Shown one piece after another: positions 7,879 to 15,140 of a stretch of 20,891 bases of DNA (position 1 is the stretch's first letter; each line of letters starts with the position of its first letter). The translations under genes were made by a program, and so were the position numbers. Source of the stretch: Dichloromethanomonas sp964477085 (GTDB lineage Bacteria; Bacillota; Desulfitobacteriia; Desulfitobacteriales; Syntrophobotulaceae); NCBI GenBank assembly GCA_964477085.1, contig CAYZDF010000050.1, forward strand, positions 1-20,891, read 5' to 3'. The notes under the pieces were generated by a model. That model saw nothing but the letters and a program-made list of their open reading frames with translations. It did no database searches and was not told the origin of the DNA.

Positions 7879-7918
7879 GCTAATCTTACCTTTCAATATT
7901 ATTTTATTGAAATACTAT

Positions 7919-7947
7919 CACAAAAAGCATACCATAGGGTAATGCTT
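7919..7947 (-). terminator. Rho-independent terminator after the UbiA-family gene
   Basis: On the minus strand a stem AAGCATTACC / GGTATGCTT (one bulged base, loop CTAT) is followed directly by TTTTTG. It lies about 60 bp beyond the stop of the UbiA-family gene, in the correct orientation to end the glycosyltransferase-UbiA transcript. Confidence 0.7.
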
Positions 7948-8006
7948 ATTAATTATGCATTTCCATAGTTATAAGCTATCGCCTAGAGTCATATACGAAA
8001 AATTAT

Positions 8007-8888
8007 TCACAGTGAGAAATTAATATATTTTTGATAGATAATGGCAAAGACAATAACTGCATAAGAAATCACAAGACCCATTAAGACTTTATCTCCAAGT
8101 AAAATATCAACCGGATCACCATTAGAATCTCCTTCAACCTGCAAGCTGTATTTCATGCAGATAATCATTACAAGCATCACGGTCCATATAATATTTTTGC
8201 ATGAATGCATAGCGATCGTAGCGGGGTCAACACACCACAGCGCATAAAACACAATTGTCAAGCCTAAACACACATACATATTGCTATTAAGAAAATTTTC
8301 ATTATAAAAAAAAGACACTTTGCGGATATTACCATGTCTTTTAATCTCATTCCTACGTTTGCCAAGCGCCAAGTAAAAAGACAAAGAGATAACCGTTAAG
8401 TAAAGCCAATTGGATATGGCAATAGAGGAAATTATCGAACCATAAATGACTCTTAATAAAAAACCTGATACTAAAATTACAATATCCAAAAGAGGAATAT
8501 TTTTAAGGCCGCGACTATAAAAGATATTTAATAATATATATGCAATGATGACTATCCAACCGGTTACATTGGTCTTGACTGCCAGAAAGTTAATAACCAC
8601 AGAGAAAAAAATCAGAAATACAGCCAAAATCTTGGCGGATTTAACCGAAACTGCACCGGAAGCTATTGGCCTTTTTGATTTGATTTCATGTTTTTGGTCG
8701 CTTTCTATGTCACAAATGTCATTAAAAACATAGACAAATGATGCTGCCATACAAAATGAGATAAAACCCAAAACATTAGGCAAAAGCATTTCTCTTTGGA
8801 ATAGATTGCTGCTGAAGACTAAAGGTAAGAAAATCAAAAAGTTTTTTAAATAATGATGGACACGCATCAATTGTAGGTATTTTTTCAT
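8007..8888 (-). CDS. UbiA-family prenyl-phosphate phosphoribosyltransferase (DPPR synthase-like)
   Basis: The 293-residue polytopic protein is a UbiA-superfamily transferase. The first Asp-rich motif NDICDIESDQKH (Asn56, Asp57, Asp60, Asp64) runs into KRPIASG (72-78). The second site is YSRGLKN (124-130) with Asp135, and LGKRRNE follows (175-181). LRVHHYLKN-type start, RPIASG and LGKRRxE are shared with decaprenyl-phosphate phosphoribosyltransferases, which move 5-phosphoribose from PRPP to a polyprenyl phosphate, rather than with quinone prenyltransferases. About nine membrane segments are seen. AAAGG precedes ATG 8888. It lies 15 bp after the GT-C gene in the same direction, consistent with making the lipid-linked pentose that the neighbour uses. 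The donor role is inferred; a menaquinone-type UbiA is less likely. Confidence 0.82.
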   Translation of the reverse strand: MKKYLQLMRVHHYLKNFLIFLPLVFSSNLFQREMLLPNVLGFISFCMAASFVYVFNDICDIESDQKHEIKSKRPIASGAVSVKSAKILAVFLIFFSVVINFLAVKTNVTGWIVIIAYILLNIFYSRGLKNIPLLDIVILVSGFLLRVIYGSIISSIAISNWLYLTVISLSFYLALGKRRNEIKRHGNIRKVSFFYNENFLNSNMYVCLGLTIVFYALWCVDPATIAMHSCKNIIWTVMLVMIICMKYSLQVEGDSNGDPVDILLGDKVLMGLVISYAVIVFAIIYQKYINFSL

Positions 8889-8903
8889 TTTTATTAGCCT
8901 TTC

Positions 8904-10352
8904 TTAAGGGTCAGAACCTTCTGCGTTAATACTCTTAAAGGCACTTACAGCTAATATCGGAAAAATCCAAGATGCGATATAGCTGTATCGAGCTTGGGAT
9001 TCAGTAATTAAGAGGAACAGGGAAAATCCACAGAAAAGGATATACAAAAGTTGTATAGGCCTATTAGAAGATGTTTCATTACGGAATAAACCCACAAAGG
9101 ATAAGACTACTAAGATTATCCAGACAACCTGATTACAAAGAAAACCATGGGAATGCATAGAAATAATCCTTTTGTTCTCTCTGTGACTACCATGAGCAAA
9201 CCATGTTTGAGCCGTTTCGTCTGTATGCCCTGCTTCAGCCCAATAAGTGCCTGCAAAATCACCTGAACTCCACTGTCCTCCGTATTTTCCAATATAAAAG
9301 GCAACCCATTCTTTAGGAGGGTTTTGCTTAAATCTTTCTTTGATTAACCGTCTGCACTCAGCGTCGACTGCTTTATAATCACCTTTAAATTTACTGAATA
9401 CAGAAGCATCTTCAACATTCCATCGACCGCCGGAAGCAATATTTGTCCCTTTCAGCATAGAAACAGTTAATGGTTCGGTTCCATGCCACAAAGGATACTC
9501 GGTAATACCTATTTGGACCAACATTATACTAATAAGCACAAACGGTAAAATAGATGACACAATAATACTAATCACCACGCTTATCTTTTGTTTAATTTTA
9601 TTTTGAGCATAAATCAATTCAAATAAAAGATAAGCGAGAATAACAACATACTCGATTGGTCGGAATAAGTGACTGAGACTTAAAAAGATTCCGGAAACGA
9701 TATAGAATAATATTTTATTTTCTTTCGTTGCTTTGAGAAAGAAAAGAACACTTAGGAGAAATAACGGCATTGCCAGGTTTTCTGAAGCAAAAACATTATT
9801 GTAATAAATCATGGGAGGAAAAAAACCTGCGATAAACATAACTACAAGACTTTTCTTTTTATTTTGAAATATCTTATAGGCAATAAAATAGAGCAAAATA
9901 ACATTGAGGATAGAAAAACAAATATTAACCAACCGGGTCATAGTGAGCGCATCAGTAAACAGATATTGCATTAGGCCAAAGTACATGACTGTAAGAGACA
10001 TATGCGGAAATCTACCAAAGTAATTTATTCCCTGAAATATTTCCATATTACCCTGAATAAACTGGCTTCCGCCATAAAACATCATGCCAAAATCAGAGAC
10101 GGGCAGACTGTCAATGCTAAAGAAATATAAGACCCTTAGGACAAGGCTTAAAAAAATAATGCTACTAAAAAGGACTTTGAAATTGGCTTTCGTCTTTATC
10201 CAGAAAAACAATAGTCCTAATGCAGCCCAAATGGTAAGGAATACGACTCCTGAATGCAATTTCATTTCGTTTGTAAAGATAATCGTGCTTAAGATGATAG
10301 TAAAAAAAAGCACTTTTAAAATATTATTTAATAATAATGTTAATTTTTCCAT
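8904..10352 (-). CDS. Multi-pass GT-C type glycosyltransferase (ArnT/PMT-like)
   Basis: The 482-residue protein has about eleven membrane helices with a short acidic first loop, PVSDFGMMFYGG (Asp87), after the second or third helix, the expected place of the catalytic Asp in GT-C transferases. Around residues 285-390 is a large outer loop (EYPLWHGTEPL ... QWSSGDFAGTYWAEAGH), rich in aromatic residues. ASENLAMPLFLL in mid-protein matches the GT39/GT83 pattern. Such enzymes use polyprenyl-phosphate sugars as donors outside the membrane. Coupling with the downstream DPPR synthase-like gene suggests a pentose-phospholipid donor. The acceptor is unknown; cell wall polymer, lipid or protein are all possible. 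A weak ribosome site precedes ATG 10352, and a 5' leader of about 135 nt follows a good promoter. Confidence 0.78.
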   Translation of the reverse strand: MEKLTLLLNNILKVLFFTIILSTIIFTNEMKLHSGVVFLTIWAALGLLFFWIKTKANFKVLFSSIIFLSLVLRVLYFFSIDSLPVSDFGMMFYGGSQFIQGNMEIFQGINYFGRFPHMSLTVMYFGLMQYLFTDALTMTRLVNICFSILNVILLYFIAYKIFQNKKKSLVVMFIAGFFPPMIYYNNVFASENLAMPLFLLSVLFFLKATKENKILFYIVSGIFLSLSHLFRPIEYVVILAYLLFELIYAQNKIKQKISVVISIIVSSILPFVLISIMLVQIGITEYPLWHGTEPLTVSMLKGTNIASGGRWNVEDASVFSKFKGDYKAVDAECRRLIKERFKQNPPKEWVAFYIGKYGGQWSSGDFAGTYWAEAGHTDETAQTWFAHGSHRENKRIISMHSHGFLCNQVVWIILVVLSFVGLFRNETSSNRPIQLLYILFCGFSLFLLITESQARYSYIASWIFPILAVSAFKSINAEGSDP

Positions 10353-10496
10353 CTTACCATTCTTTTCTAAAAATAAAGTGGTAATAATTCATTTTAAAAA
10401 ATATTACTATGGTCTACTTAAAACCATAAGCTGCTTGAATTGCACTCTTTAGAATAAATATATGATATATTTTAACCGCTTTTAACATAATAACAT

Positions 10497-10524
10497 ATTA
10501 TACCATATTCTTAAAAACGGTCAA
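10497..10524 (-). promoter_or_regulatory. Sigma-A promoter of the glycosyltransferase-UbiA operon
   Basis: On the minus strand TTGACC (10519-10524) is followed after 16 bp by TATAAT (10497-10502), with a TGG just before it giving an extended -10. It lies about 145 bp before ATG 10352. The remaining bases to about 10730 hold no gene that I can recognise. Confidence 0.75.
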
Positions 10525-10732
10525 TAAATACATTGCTGGTCTGTTTCTTCCGCAATGGATAAGGTTTTGATTTTTAAGATTCTCGGAGGGGTTATATTAA
10601 TAACACTTCAATGTTTAAAAGACCCCGCCCATCGGTTGGAATGAACCATACTTTACTTCAGGCTTGTTATCCGCATAACTTTTTAAGCATCCTGCATATG
10701 CACTGTGCGCTGTAGTTTTCCTGTCTCCTGAC

Positions 10733-10761
10733 TTGACTAAAGTTTAGTATCAAATTAAAAT
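10733..10761 (+). promoter_or_regulatory. Promoter of the marR-like gene with operator in the spacer
   Basis: TTGACT (10733-10738), 17-bp spacer, TAAAAT (10756-10761). The spacer and -10 carry TTAGT-N5-ATTAA (10744-10758), an imperfect dyad that recurs twice before the next gene. Binding there would block RNA polymerase, so autorepression by the MarR protein is expected. Confidence 0.75.
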
Positions 10762-10792
10762 TCATATAAAACGATGTTTGTTGAGGTGCAAA

Positions 10793-11230
10793 ATGGATAT
10801 TGATCTGGTGGTTTCATTGATAAGTAAAGTAAGAAGGGATTCGTATAATTATTTAGAGAAGGAACTGGAAGCAGCTGAAGTTGAGGGAATAATTGCCTCA
10901 CATGGGTCAGTATTGGGTGTATTGTTTCATAACGGCGGAGAGCTGAAGATGAAGGAGATAGCTGAACTGATCGGCAGGGATAAGTCAACAATAACATATC
11001 TTGTTAAAGGACTTGTCGATGCGGGCTATATTATTCGGAAAAAAGGTCATACAGATTCACGCGAAACATACATTTCTCTTACAACAAAGGCTTGGAATAT
11101 ACAAAGTAAGATAATGGAAGTATCAGAGAAGTTGATCCAGACTGCCTATATCGGTTTCACCGATTATGAAAAACAAAAAATAACATCACTTTTACATAAA
11201 ATGGATAAGAACTTTTTGGATAATTTATAA
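10793..11230 (+). CDS. MarR-family transcriptional regulator
   Basis: The 145-residue protein has the winged-helix MarR fold: a dimerising N-terminal helix (about 5-35), the DNA-binding region ELKMKEIAELIGRDKSTITYLVKGLVDAGYI (about 46-76), and the wing RKKGHTDSRETYISLT with the conserved DxR salt-bridge pair. ATG 10793 is chosen because GAGG (10783-10786) lies six bases before it; a longer TTG form starting at 10778 would place the ribosome site inside the gene. It has its own operator-bearing promoter and the same operator precedes the SnoaL-like gene immediately downstream, so it very likely represses both. The ligand is unknown; a phenolic or antibiotic-like compound would be typical for the family. 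Confidence 0.92.
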   Translation: MDIDLVVSLISKVRRDSYNYLEKELEAAEVEGIIASHGSVLGVLFHNGGELKMKEIAELIGRDKSTITYLVKGLVDAGYIIRKKGHTDSRETYISLTTKAWNIQSKIMEVSEKLIQTAYIGFTDYEKQKITSLLHKMDKNFLDNL

Positions 11231-11272
11231 CGCTTCGAAAGCAGTTATAGAAAGCAGTTTGGAACAAAAATA

Positions 11273-11328
11273 CTTGACTTTAGTTTTATATTAAACTATT
11301 ATTGGTTTAGTATAAAACTAATGTCAAG
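11273..11328 (+). promoter_or_regulatory. Promoter inside a 24-bp inverted repeat with two MarR operators
   Basis: Arms 11273-11296 and 11305-11328 match at 22 of 24 positions around an 8-bp centre. TTGACT (11274-11279), 17-bp spacer and TATTAT (11297-11302) form the promoter of the SnoaL-like gene. Each arm holds one operator: TTAGT-N5-ATTAA (11280-11294) in the spacer and the perfect TTAGT-N5-ACTAA (11307-11321) over the start site. Since transcription begins near the right arm, the repeat acts as DNA rather than as an RNA hairpin. Confidence 0.78.
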
Positions 11329-11339
11329 GGGGTCAAGTG

Positions 11340-11822
11340 ATGGAGATGAGTACTTTTTTAGAATACCAAGAAAACGACACACAGAATGTACAGAGTGTAA
11401 AAAAATTGTATCAGAAATTAAAGGAAGGTGACAGCACTGCTATATCAAAGTTATTGGTTGATGATCCTACATGGCATGTTTGTCCCGGCTTCCCTCATGG
11501 CGGGACCTACCGCAGTGTGGACAAAGTCTTCGGTTTATTTTATTTGAAACTTCGAAATCGTTTTTATTATTTTGACGCCGAACCCGATGTTTTTATTGAT
11601 GGAGGAGATGTTGTTACCGTACTTGGGTTTTACAAGTTTATGGTTAATGACGGGGATCCGGTCAAACCTGTGCGTTTTTCGCATACTTGGAAAATAACAT
11701 CGAACGGTCGTATTAAAGGTGTATGGCAGGTTGCCGATTCTTCTCAGTTTATCATAAAAAAAGATTATAACGACAGATTAAGTAATAATGAAATGGAGTC
11801 ATCGGAATGTCCGGGAGTATAA
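11340..11822 (+). CDS. SnoaL-like / NTF2-fold protein
   Basis: The 160-residue protein resembles SnoaL-like polyketide cyclase/NTF2 proteins: an N-terminal helix with VKKLYQKLKEGD, a loop LVDDPTWHVCPGFPHGGTYRSVDKVFGLFYLKL, and curved strands DVVTVLGFYKFM and KPVRFSHTWKITSNGRIKGVWQVADSSQF. Family members bind or convert small hydrophobic molecules but have no common reaction, so no substrate is assigned. ATG 11340 follows AAGGGGG at seven bases; a GTG three bases earlier is less well placed. It has a strong, MarR-controlled promoter, so it should be induced by the MarR ligand, and it may detoxify or sequester that ligand. No further gene follows in its transcription unit. Confidence 0.8.
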   Translation: MEMSTFLEYQENDTQNVQSVKKLYQKLKEGDSTAISKLLVDDPTWHVCPGFPHGGTYRSVDKVFGLFYLKLRNRFYYFDAEPDVFIDGGDVVTVLGFYKFMVNDGDPVKPVRFSHTWKITSNGRIKGVWQVADSSQFIIKKDYNDRLSNNEMESSECPGV

Positions 11823-11847
11823 ATGATTTTTCCGGAAATATTGATCC

Positions 11848-11979
11848 CTATTGCATAAATCCTCTAACATCTTGAATAAAACTTCCCATCATTTTCTGAA
11901 ACTGAAGAGCTAAATCTTCATAAGTTCCTGTATGCCTCAAATAAATTGCTTTTAAGAGTACACCGCATCCATAAACATG
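11848..11979 (-). pseudogene. Short degenerate reading frame of unclear origin
   Basis: The minus strand reads HVYGCGVLLKAIYLRHTGTY, then EDLALQFQKMMGSFIQDVRG and FMQ, between an upstream TAG and the TAG at 11848. The YLRHTGTYEDLALQFQKM stretch vaguely recalls the GyrI-like effector domain of AraC/MerR-type regulators, but there is no start codon with a ribosome site. I take it to be a gene fragment; identity is uncertain. Confidence 0.35.
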
Positions 11980-12113
11980 CTATTTTGCAAAATTTCTTAT
12001 GTATATATGCTCCTTACTCTTTTGATAAGCATTCACAAATTTCCACATGCTTTGAGTAGACAAAAAAGATGTCGCCTAAACCTCCTTGGCGGCGGGAATT
12101 TCTGCGATTCGCT

Positions 12114-12473
12114 TTATTGGGACTGATTCATTTCCGGACCGTATTGGTTGAGATCCGGAAAGAAATACGACACCATTTCTTCGTATTGATCCTGTGCCGA
12201 AAGGCAGGTATCCATGAGATATATCTCTTTTCCGTTTTATATTCCTTAAGACGTCGATAATAGAACAACTTATTCTCATGGTCAATGATAAAAGGCAGAA
12301 TATCATTCTTTAGGCCTCTTTAAACATGATGATACGACCCACACGTCCATTGCCATCCTGAGTAGGATGTATGCTTTCAAATCGGTAATGGAATTCCACG
12401 ATATTCAAGCATATTCGTCCTCCATATTGGGTGTTTCTTTCAGAATATACGGCAAACGAATAAAAGCCAACAC
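12114..12473 (-). pseudogene. Decayed Fic-family (AMPylase) gene fragment
   Basis: The minus strand encodes NIVEFHYRFESIHPTQDGNG and RVGRIIMFKE, matching the Fic active-site motif HPFxDGNGRxGR (Phe changed to Thr). In a shifted frame it continues LKNDILPFIIDHENKLFYYR and RLKEYKTEKR, and in a third frame LMDTCLSAQDQYEEMVSYFF, all typical of the C-terminal part of Fic proteins. Two frameshifts near 12310 and 12235 therefore break the gene, and the N-terminal half is missing or unrecognisable. It ends at TAA 12114. A functional enzyme is not possible. Confidence 0.75.
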
Positions 12474-12495
12474 ACTTTAAAAAGATCGTCGATAA

Positions 12496-12633
12496 GCTAC
12501 CGAACTAACGCAGGAAGCTCTTGCCGAACAGGCCGGAGTGACGACACGATCTACAAGTAGCCACTGCGATAATAAAGGCATTACTGGATACCAAATAAGC
12601 AAAGAGCCATCTTCTTCAAGGATGGTTCTTTAA
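12496..12633 (+). pseudogene. XRE-type helix-turn-helix fragment
   Basis: The plus strand reads ATELTQEALAEQAGVTTRST, the core of an XRE/Cro helix-turn-helix, directly after an in-frame stop (12493-12495). The later residues do not resemble a regulator. No start codon is in frame. It points away from the Fic remnant and is probably another relic. Confidence 0.5.
12601..12631. terminator. 11-bp hairpin, possible terminator
   Basis: Arms 12601-12611 and 12621-12631 pair over 11 positions (one G-T) with a 9-nt loop, and the stem ends in TTT on both strands. No long T-run follows. It lies between gene relics and the ABC operon end, so what it ends is unclear. Confidence 0.4.
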
Positions 12634-12728
12634 CTTAAGTAAGGCAATTGTTCTTTTTCTGTTATTAAACTCTGTTACTCCCAAGCACATCGCTGGGCAA
12701 TGTATGGTATGATTTCCGTGCATTTGGT

Positions 12729-12757
12729 AAGGCTATATACTTTTTTTCTATAGCCTT
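12729..12757. terminator. 9-bp hairpin overlapping the ABC ATPase stop codon
   Basis: AAGGCTATA (12729-12737) pairs with TATAGCCTT (12749-12757) around an 11-nt T-rich loop. It overlaps the stop codon of the minus-strand ATPase gene. On the minus strand the stem is not followed by a T-run, so efficient intrinsic termination is doubtful. Confidence 0.4.
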
Positions 12758-13422
12758 TATTTTACGAGCGTCAGGTTCCCCTCTTTCATACCCCATACTT
12801 CATCCGCAACAGAAGATACCTTTTTGGAGTGGGTAACGATTATTACGCATTTACCTTCATTATGGGCCAGCGAAGTTAATATAGATAAAATGTTCTCTTC
12901 CGTATCAGTATCTAAGTTACCAGTAGGTTCATCTGCAATGATAATGTCAGGATTATGAGATAGAGCTCTTGCAATACCAACTCGCTGCTGTTCTCCTCCT
13001 GAAAGCTTGAGGATTTTACGGTCAGCGGTTTCTTTATTAATTCCAACTTTTTCTAGAAGCTTATATGCGACATTTTTCTTATTGCTTTCCTTTGTTTTGC
13101 TAATACACATCGACAACACAATATTTTCAACAGCAGTTGCATTGGTCAAAAGGTTATATCCCTGAAAAATAACGCCTATACTTTCAGCTCTGTATTTATC
13201 ACGATCAATCTGAGACAGTGGATTACCGCCAAAATTAATTGCGCCGTCTGTACAATTATCAAGCCCTGAAATCAGAGATAAGAGGGTAGTCTTACCTGAA
13301 CCTGATTTGCCCATAATGGCGTAGAGCTTACCACTGTTAAACTCCGCCGAAACTTTTTTTAATACGGTTTTTGTTGTGTCGCTGTATTTATAGGATACAT
13401 TTTCCATTGTTAAAAGACTCAT
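12757..13422 (-). CDS. ABC transporter ATP-binding protein (MacB/LolD/BceA-like)
   Basis: The 221-residue ATPase has Walker A GKSGSGKTT (38-46), the Q-loop in IFQGYNLL, signature LSGGEQQRVGIARAL, Walker B IIIADEPTGNLD and switch His in VTHSKKV. ADEPTGNLD and length place it in the MacB/LolD/BceA group that drives FtsX-type permeases, either exporting peptides or extracting compounds from the membrane. ATG 13422 is preferred because AAGGTG lies just before it; GTG 13431 is the alternative and would leave only one base after the permease stop at 13433. It forms an operon with the permease. The adjacent two-component system is of the kind that often controls such transporters in antimicrobial peptide resistance. 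Confidence 0.93.
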   Translation of the reverse strand: MSLLTMENVSYKYSDTTKTVLKKVSAEFNSGKLYAIMGKSGSGKTTLLSLISGLDNCTDGAINFGGNPLSQIDRDKYRAESIGVIFQGYNLLTNATAVENIVLSMCISKTKESNKKNVAYKLLEKVGINKETADRKILKLSGGEQQRVGIARALSHNPDIIIADEPTGNLDTDTEENILSILTSLAHNEGKCVIIVTHSKKVSSVADEVWGMKEGNLTLVK

Positions 13423-13432
13423 GGTATTCACC

Positions 13433-14842
13433 TTAATTCCTTTCTGAGAGTATCTTTATCGGCTCGTATTTTGTGATATACATGATACCTGCAACGCTTG
13501 ATATCCCTGCGAGAACAAGAGAAATAAGCACAATCTGTGTAATGGCGTCCGCACTTAGATTTACCTGAAGTTCTGAAAGTGGTTTAGCGTCCGATGAAAA
13601 GGTTGGGGCTCCAACTCCCGTTCTGCCCGACGTTGGCACGCCACCACTTGCATTATTATTTTGTTCAGCAAGTTCAATTTGATTTGTAAGCAGGCTATCT
13701 GCCACAGGTTGCGATGCCGCTAATCCTACGCCTAAACCAAGGACCAAACATATCCCTGTGATGACAAGCATTTCTGTAAGCAGTCCAAAAGCGACCTTAA
13801 CTTTTTTCATACCCATGGCACGAAGGACACCGATTTCGTATTTACGTTCACGAATCGCAAGCGTTGATAGAAGAATAAGCACCATTGAACCGAGTATCAA
13901 TACAACAATCAGGAACGTATTTGTTACCCTGGCAAGTCCTTCAACAGGCCCTACAACTTTTTTATATCCGGCTTCGTCGGTGACAACCTTGTAATAATCA
14001 GCCAATCCTTTTTCCCTAAGTTCTTTTTCATAAGCAGGCAGCTGTGTGGGGTCTTTCAAGAAATATTGCGCCGATACACGCCCCTGTTTGGCGAACATTT
14101 CCATATTAACCGCCGTGTCAAAACCGGTAAGAATCTCGTTATTTCTATTTTCCATCGCAGATATTACTTCAAGATTTGAGCCAAGCATCGTATTGTCCAT
14201 ATAAATACCTGTAATGGTCAAGCTATGCGTCATTGGGTCATTTTTGTAATAACTGTCCACTTCGATGGTGTCACCAACGGATAAGCTGTTAAGGTCTGCA
14301 TACTGTTTGCTGACAATACATTCATTGAGATTTTTATACATTTCACCGCCGATAATTTTACGTGTTCCATTTTTGAAATCCTTGTCTGCTTCCGGGTTGT
14401 CCGTTGCCATAATTTTGCCTTTTATTGGGACTGTTTCAGGGTTTTTTGTTCCATCCGCCCTTGTCGCACCGCTTATAAAATTAGCAATAAAATGATCCAT
14501 TTTGCTTTCACTAAGTGAGGACAGCTTTCTAGGTGAAATATCAATTGTTGCCGAAAGGTTTACGCTTTGCAGCAAATCAGACTTTCCAAATTCTATTTGC
14601 TGCTGGGGCGTGAGTTCTTTGTAGCTCTCCACTTTTTTGTTTTGAAGCATTTCGAAATCAGTTTCAATTGAAACCTCCGCACTAAATCTCGACTTATAAT
14701 CTGTAATGATAGCCGATGTTGTTGTGTTAATGATAATAGACACGGCTGTCGTGAGAATGATGGCAAAAATGATGATTGCCATAAAAATGTTTCTGCCCTT
14801 ATTTCTGCCGATGTTTTTAACGGCATTTGCAATAATATACAC
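13433..14842 (-). CDS. FtsX/MacB-type ABC transporter permease
   Basis: The 469-residue permease has one N-terminal membrane helix (about 18-38), a large extracytoplasmic MacB_PCD-like domain (about 40-300), then the FtsX domain with TFLIVVLILGSMVLILLSTLAI followed by RERKYEIGVLRAMGM, the conserved coupling segment, and two more C-terminal helices. Four helices and one FtsX domain indicate a MacB/Vex-type homodimer rather than a ten-helix BceB. A low-complexity stretch of Asn, Gly and Ser (about 390-415) lies in the outer loop between helices 3 and 4. The start is GTG 14842 with AAAGGGG about ten bases upstream. An inverted copy of the response-regulator repeat lies 62 bp further up. The cargo is unknown. 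Confidence 0.9.
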   Translation of the reverse strand: MYIIANAVKNIGRNKGRNIFMAIIIFAIILTTAVSIIINTTTSAIITDYKSRFSAEVSIETDFEMLQNKKVESYKELTPQQQIEFGKSDLLQSVNLSATIDISPRKLSSLSESKMDHFIANFISGATRADGTKNPETVPIKGKIMATDNPEADKDFKNGTRKIIGGEMYKNLNECIVSKQYADLNSLSVGDTIEVDSYYKNDPMTHSLTITGIYMDNTMLGSNLEVISAMENRNNEILTGFDTAVNMEMFAKQGRVSAQYFLKDPTQLPAYEKELREKGLADYYKVVTDEAGYKKVVGPVEGLARVTNTFLIVVLILGSMVLILLSTLAIRERKYEIGVLRAMGMKKVKVAFGLLTEMLVITGICLVLGLGVGLAASQPVADSLLTNQIELAEQNNNASGGVPTSGRTGVGAPTFSSDAKPLSELQVNLSADAITQIVLISLVLAGISSVAGIMYITKYEPIKILSERN

Positions 14843-14887
14843 CGTCTGTTCGCCCCTTTGTTCAGAATTTATTTGTCGACATGACCT

Positions 14888-14922
14888 AGTGTAGCAGATG
14901 GATTGTTAGGTTTTCGTTAGGT
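14888..14922 (-). promoter_or_regulatory. Candidate promoter and response-regulator repeat of the ABC operon
   Basis: On the minus strand ACCTAAC-GAAA-ACCTAAC (14905-14922) is a direct repeat with 11-bp period, followed after 11 nt by TACACT (14888-14893), a possible -10. The repeat resembles the sites before the redoxin and response regulator genes, but it runs in the opposite direction relative to its gene, so its use by the same regulator is less sure. Confidence 0.5.
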
Positions 14923-14924
14923 TA

Positions 14925-15097
14925 AAAAGGGGCTGTCGCAAAATGATTTTGAGAGTCTCAGTAATATATAGCCTCTTTCGGCAGGTTGCGCCATCCTTGG
15001 CGCAAACAGCCGCGCTTCGCATCGTGTAACGCATGCGTTACGCGCTTGACGCCGGCTATATATTACTGAAACTAATCATTTTGCGGCAGCCCCTTTT
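14925..15097. repeat. MITE-like inverted-repeat element
   Basis: The ends, AAAAGGGGCTG and its mirror, pair over 24 bp with one mismatch (14925-14948 with 15074-15097); a second block, CAGTAATATATAGCC, pairs 14959-14973 with 15054-15068. Inside are a TTGCGCC hairpin (14986-15005) and the 16-bp palindrome GTAACGCATGCGTTAC (15026-15041). It has no coding capacity. GGGGCTGTCGCAAAA-like ends look like those of IS-derived miniature elements. On the minus strand the folded element is followed by TTTTT, so it can also end the redoxin/Fe-S operon transcript. Confidence 0.75.
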
Positions 15098-15140
15098 CAA
15101 AGCCTCCACCTGTCTGGCAGACCGAGGTTGGTTTATTTAT

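Noticed and set aside
10084..10452. 122-codon plus-strand frame over the start of the glycosyltransferase gene
   Set aside because: Lys-rich translation typical of an antisense shadow in AT-rich DNA, and it runs across the minus-strand promoter leader.
12069..12306. Two open frames of 63 and 76 codons on opposite strands
   Set aside because: Both cover the decayed Fic fragment; the homology lies in other, shifted frames, so these are not genes.
15026..15041. 16-bp palindrome as a separate operator or attachment site
   Set aside because: It lies in the centre of the MITE-like element and is better explained as part of its folded structure.
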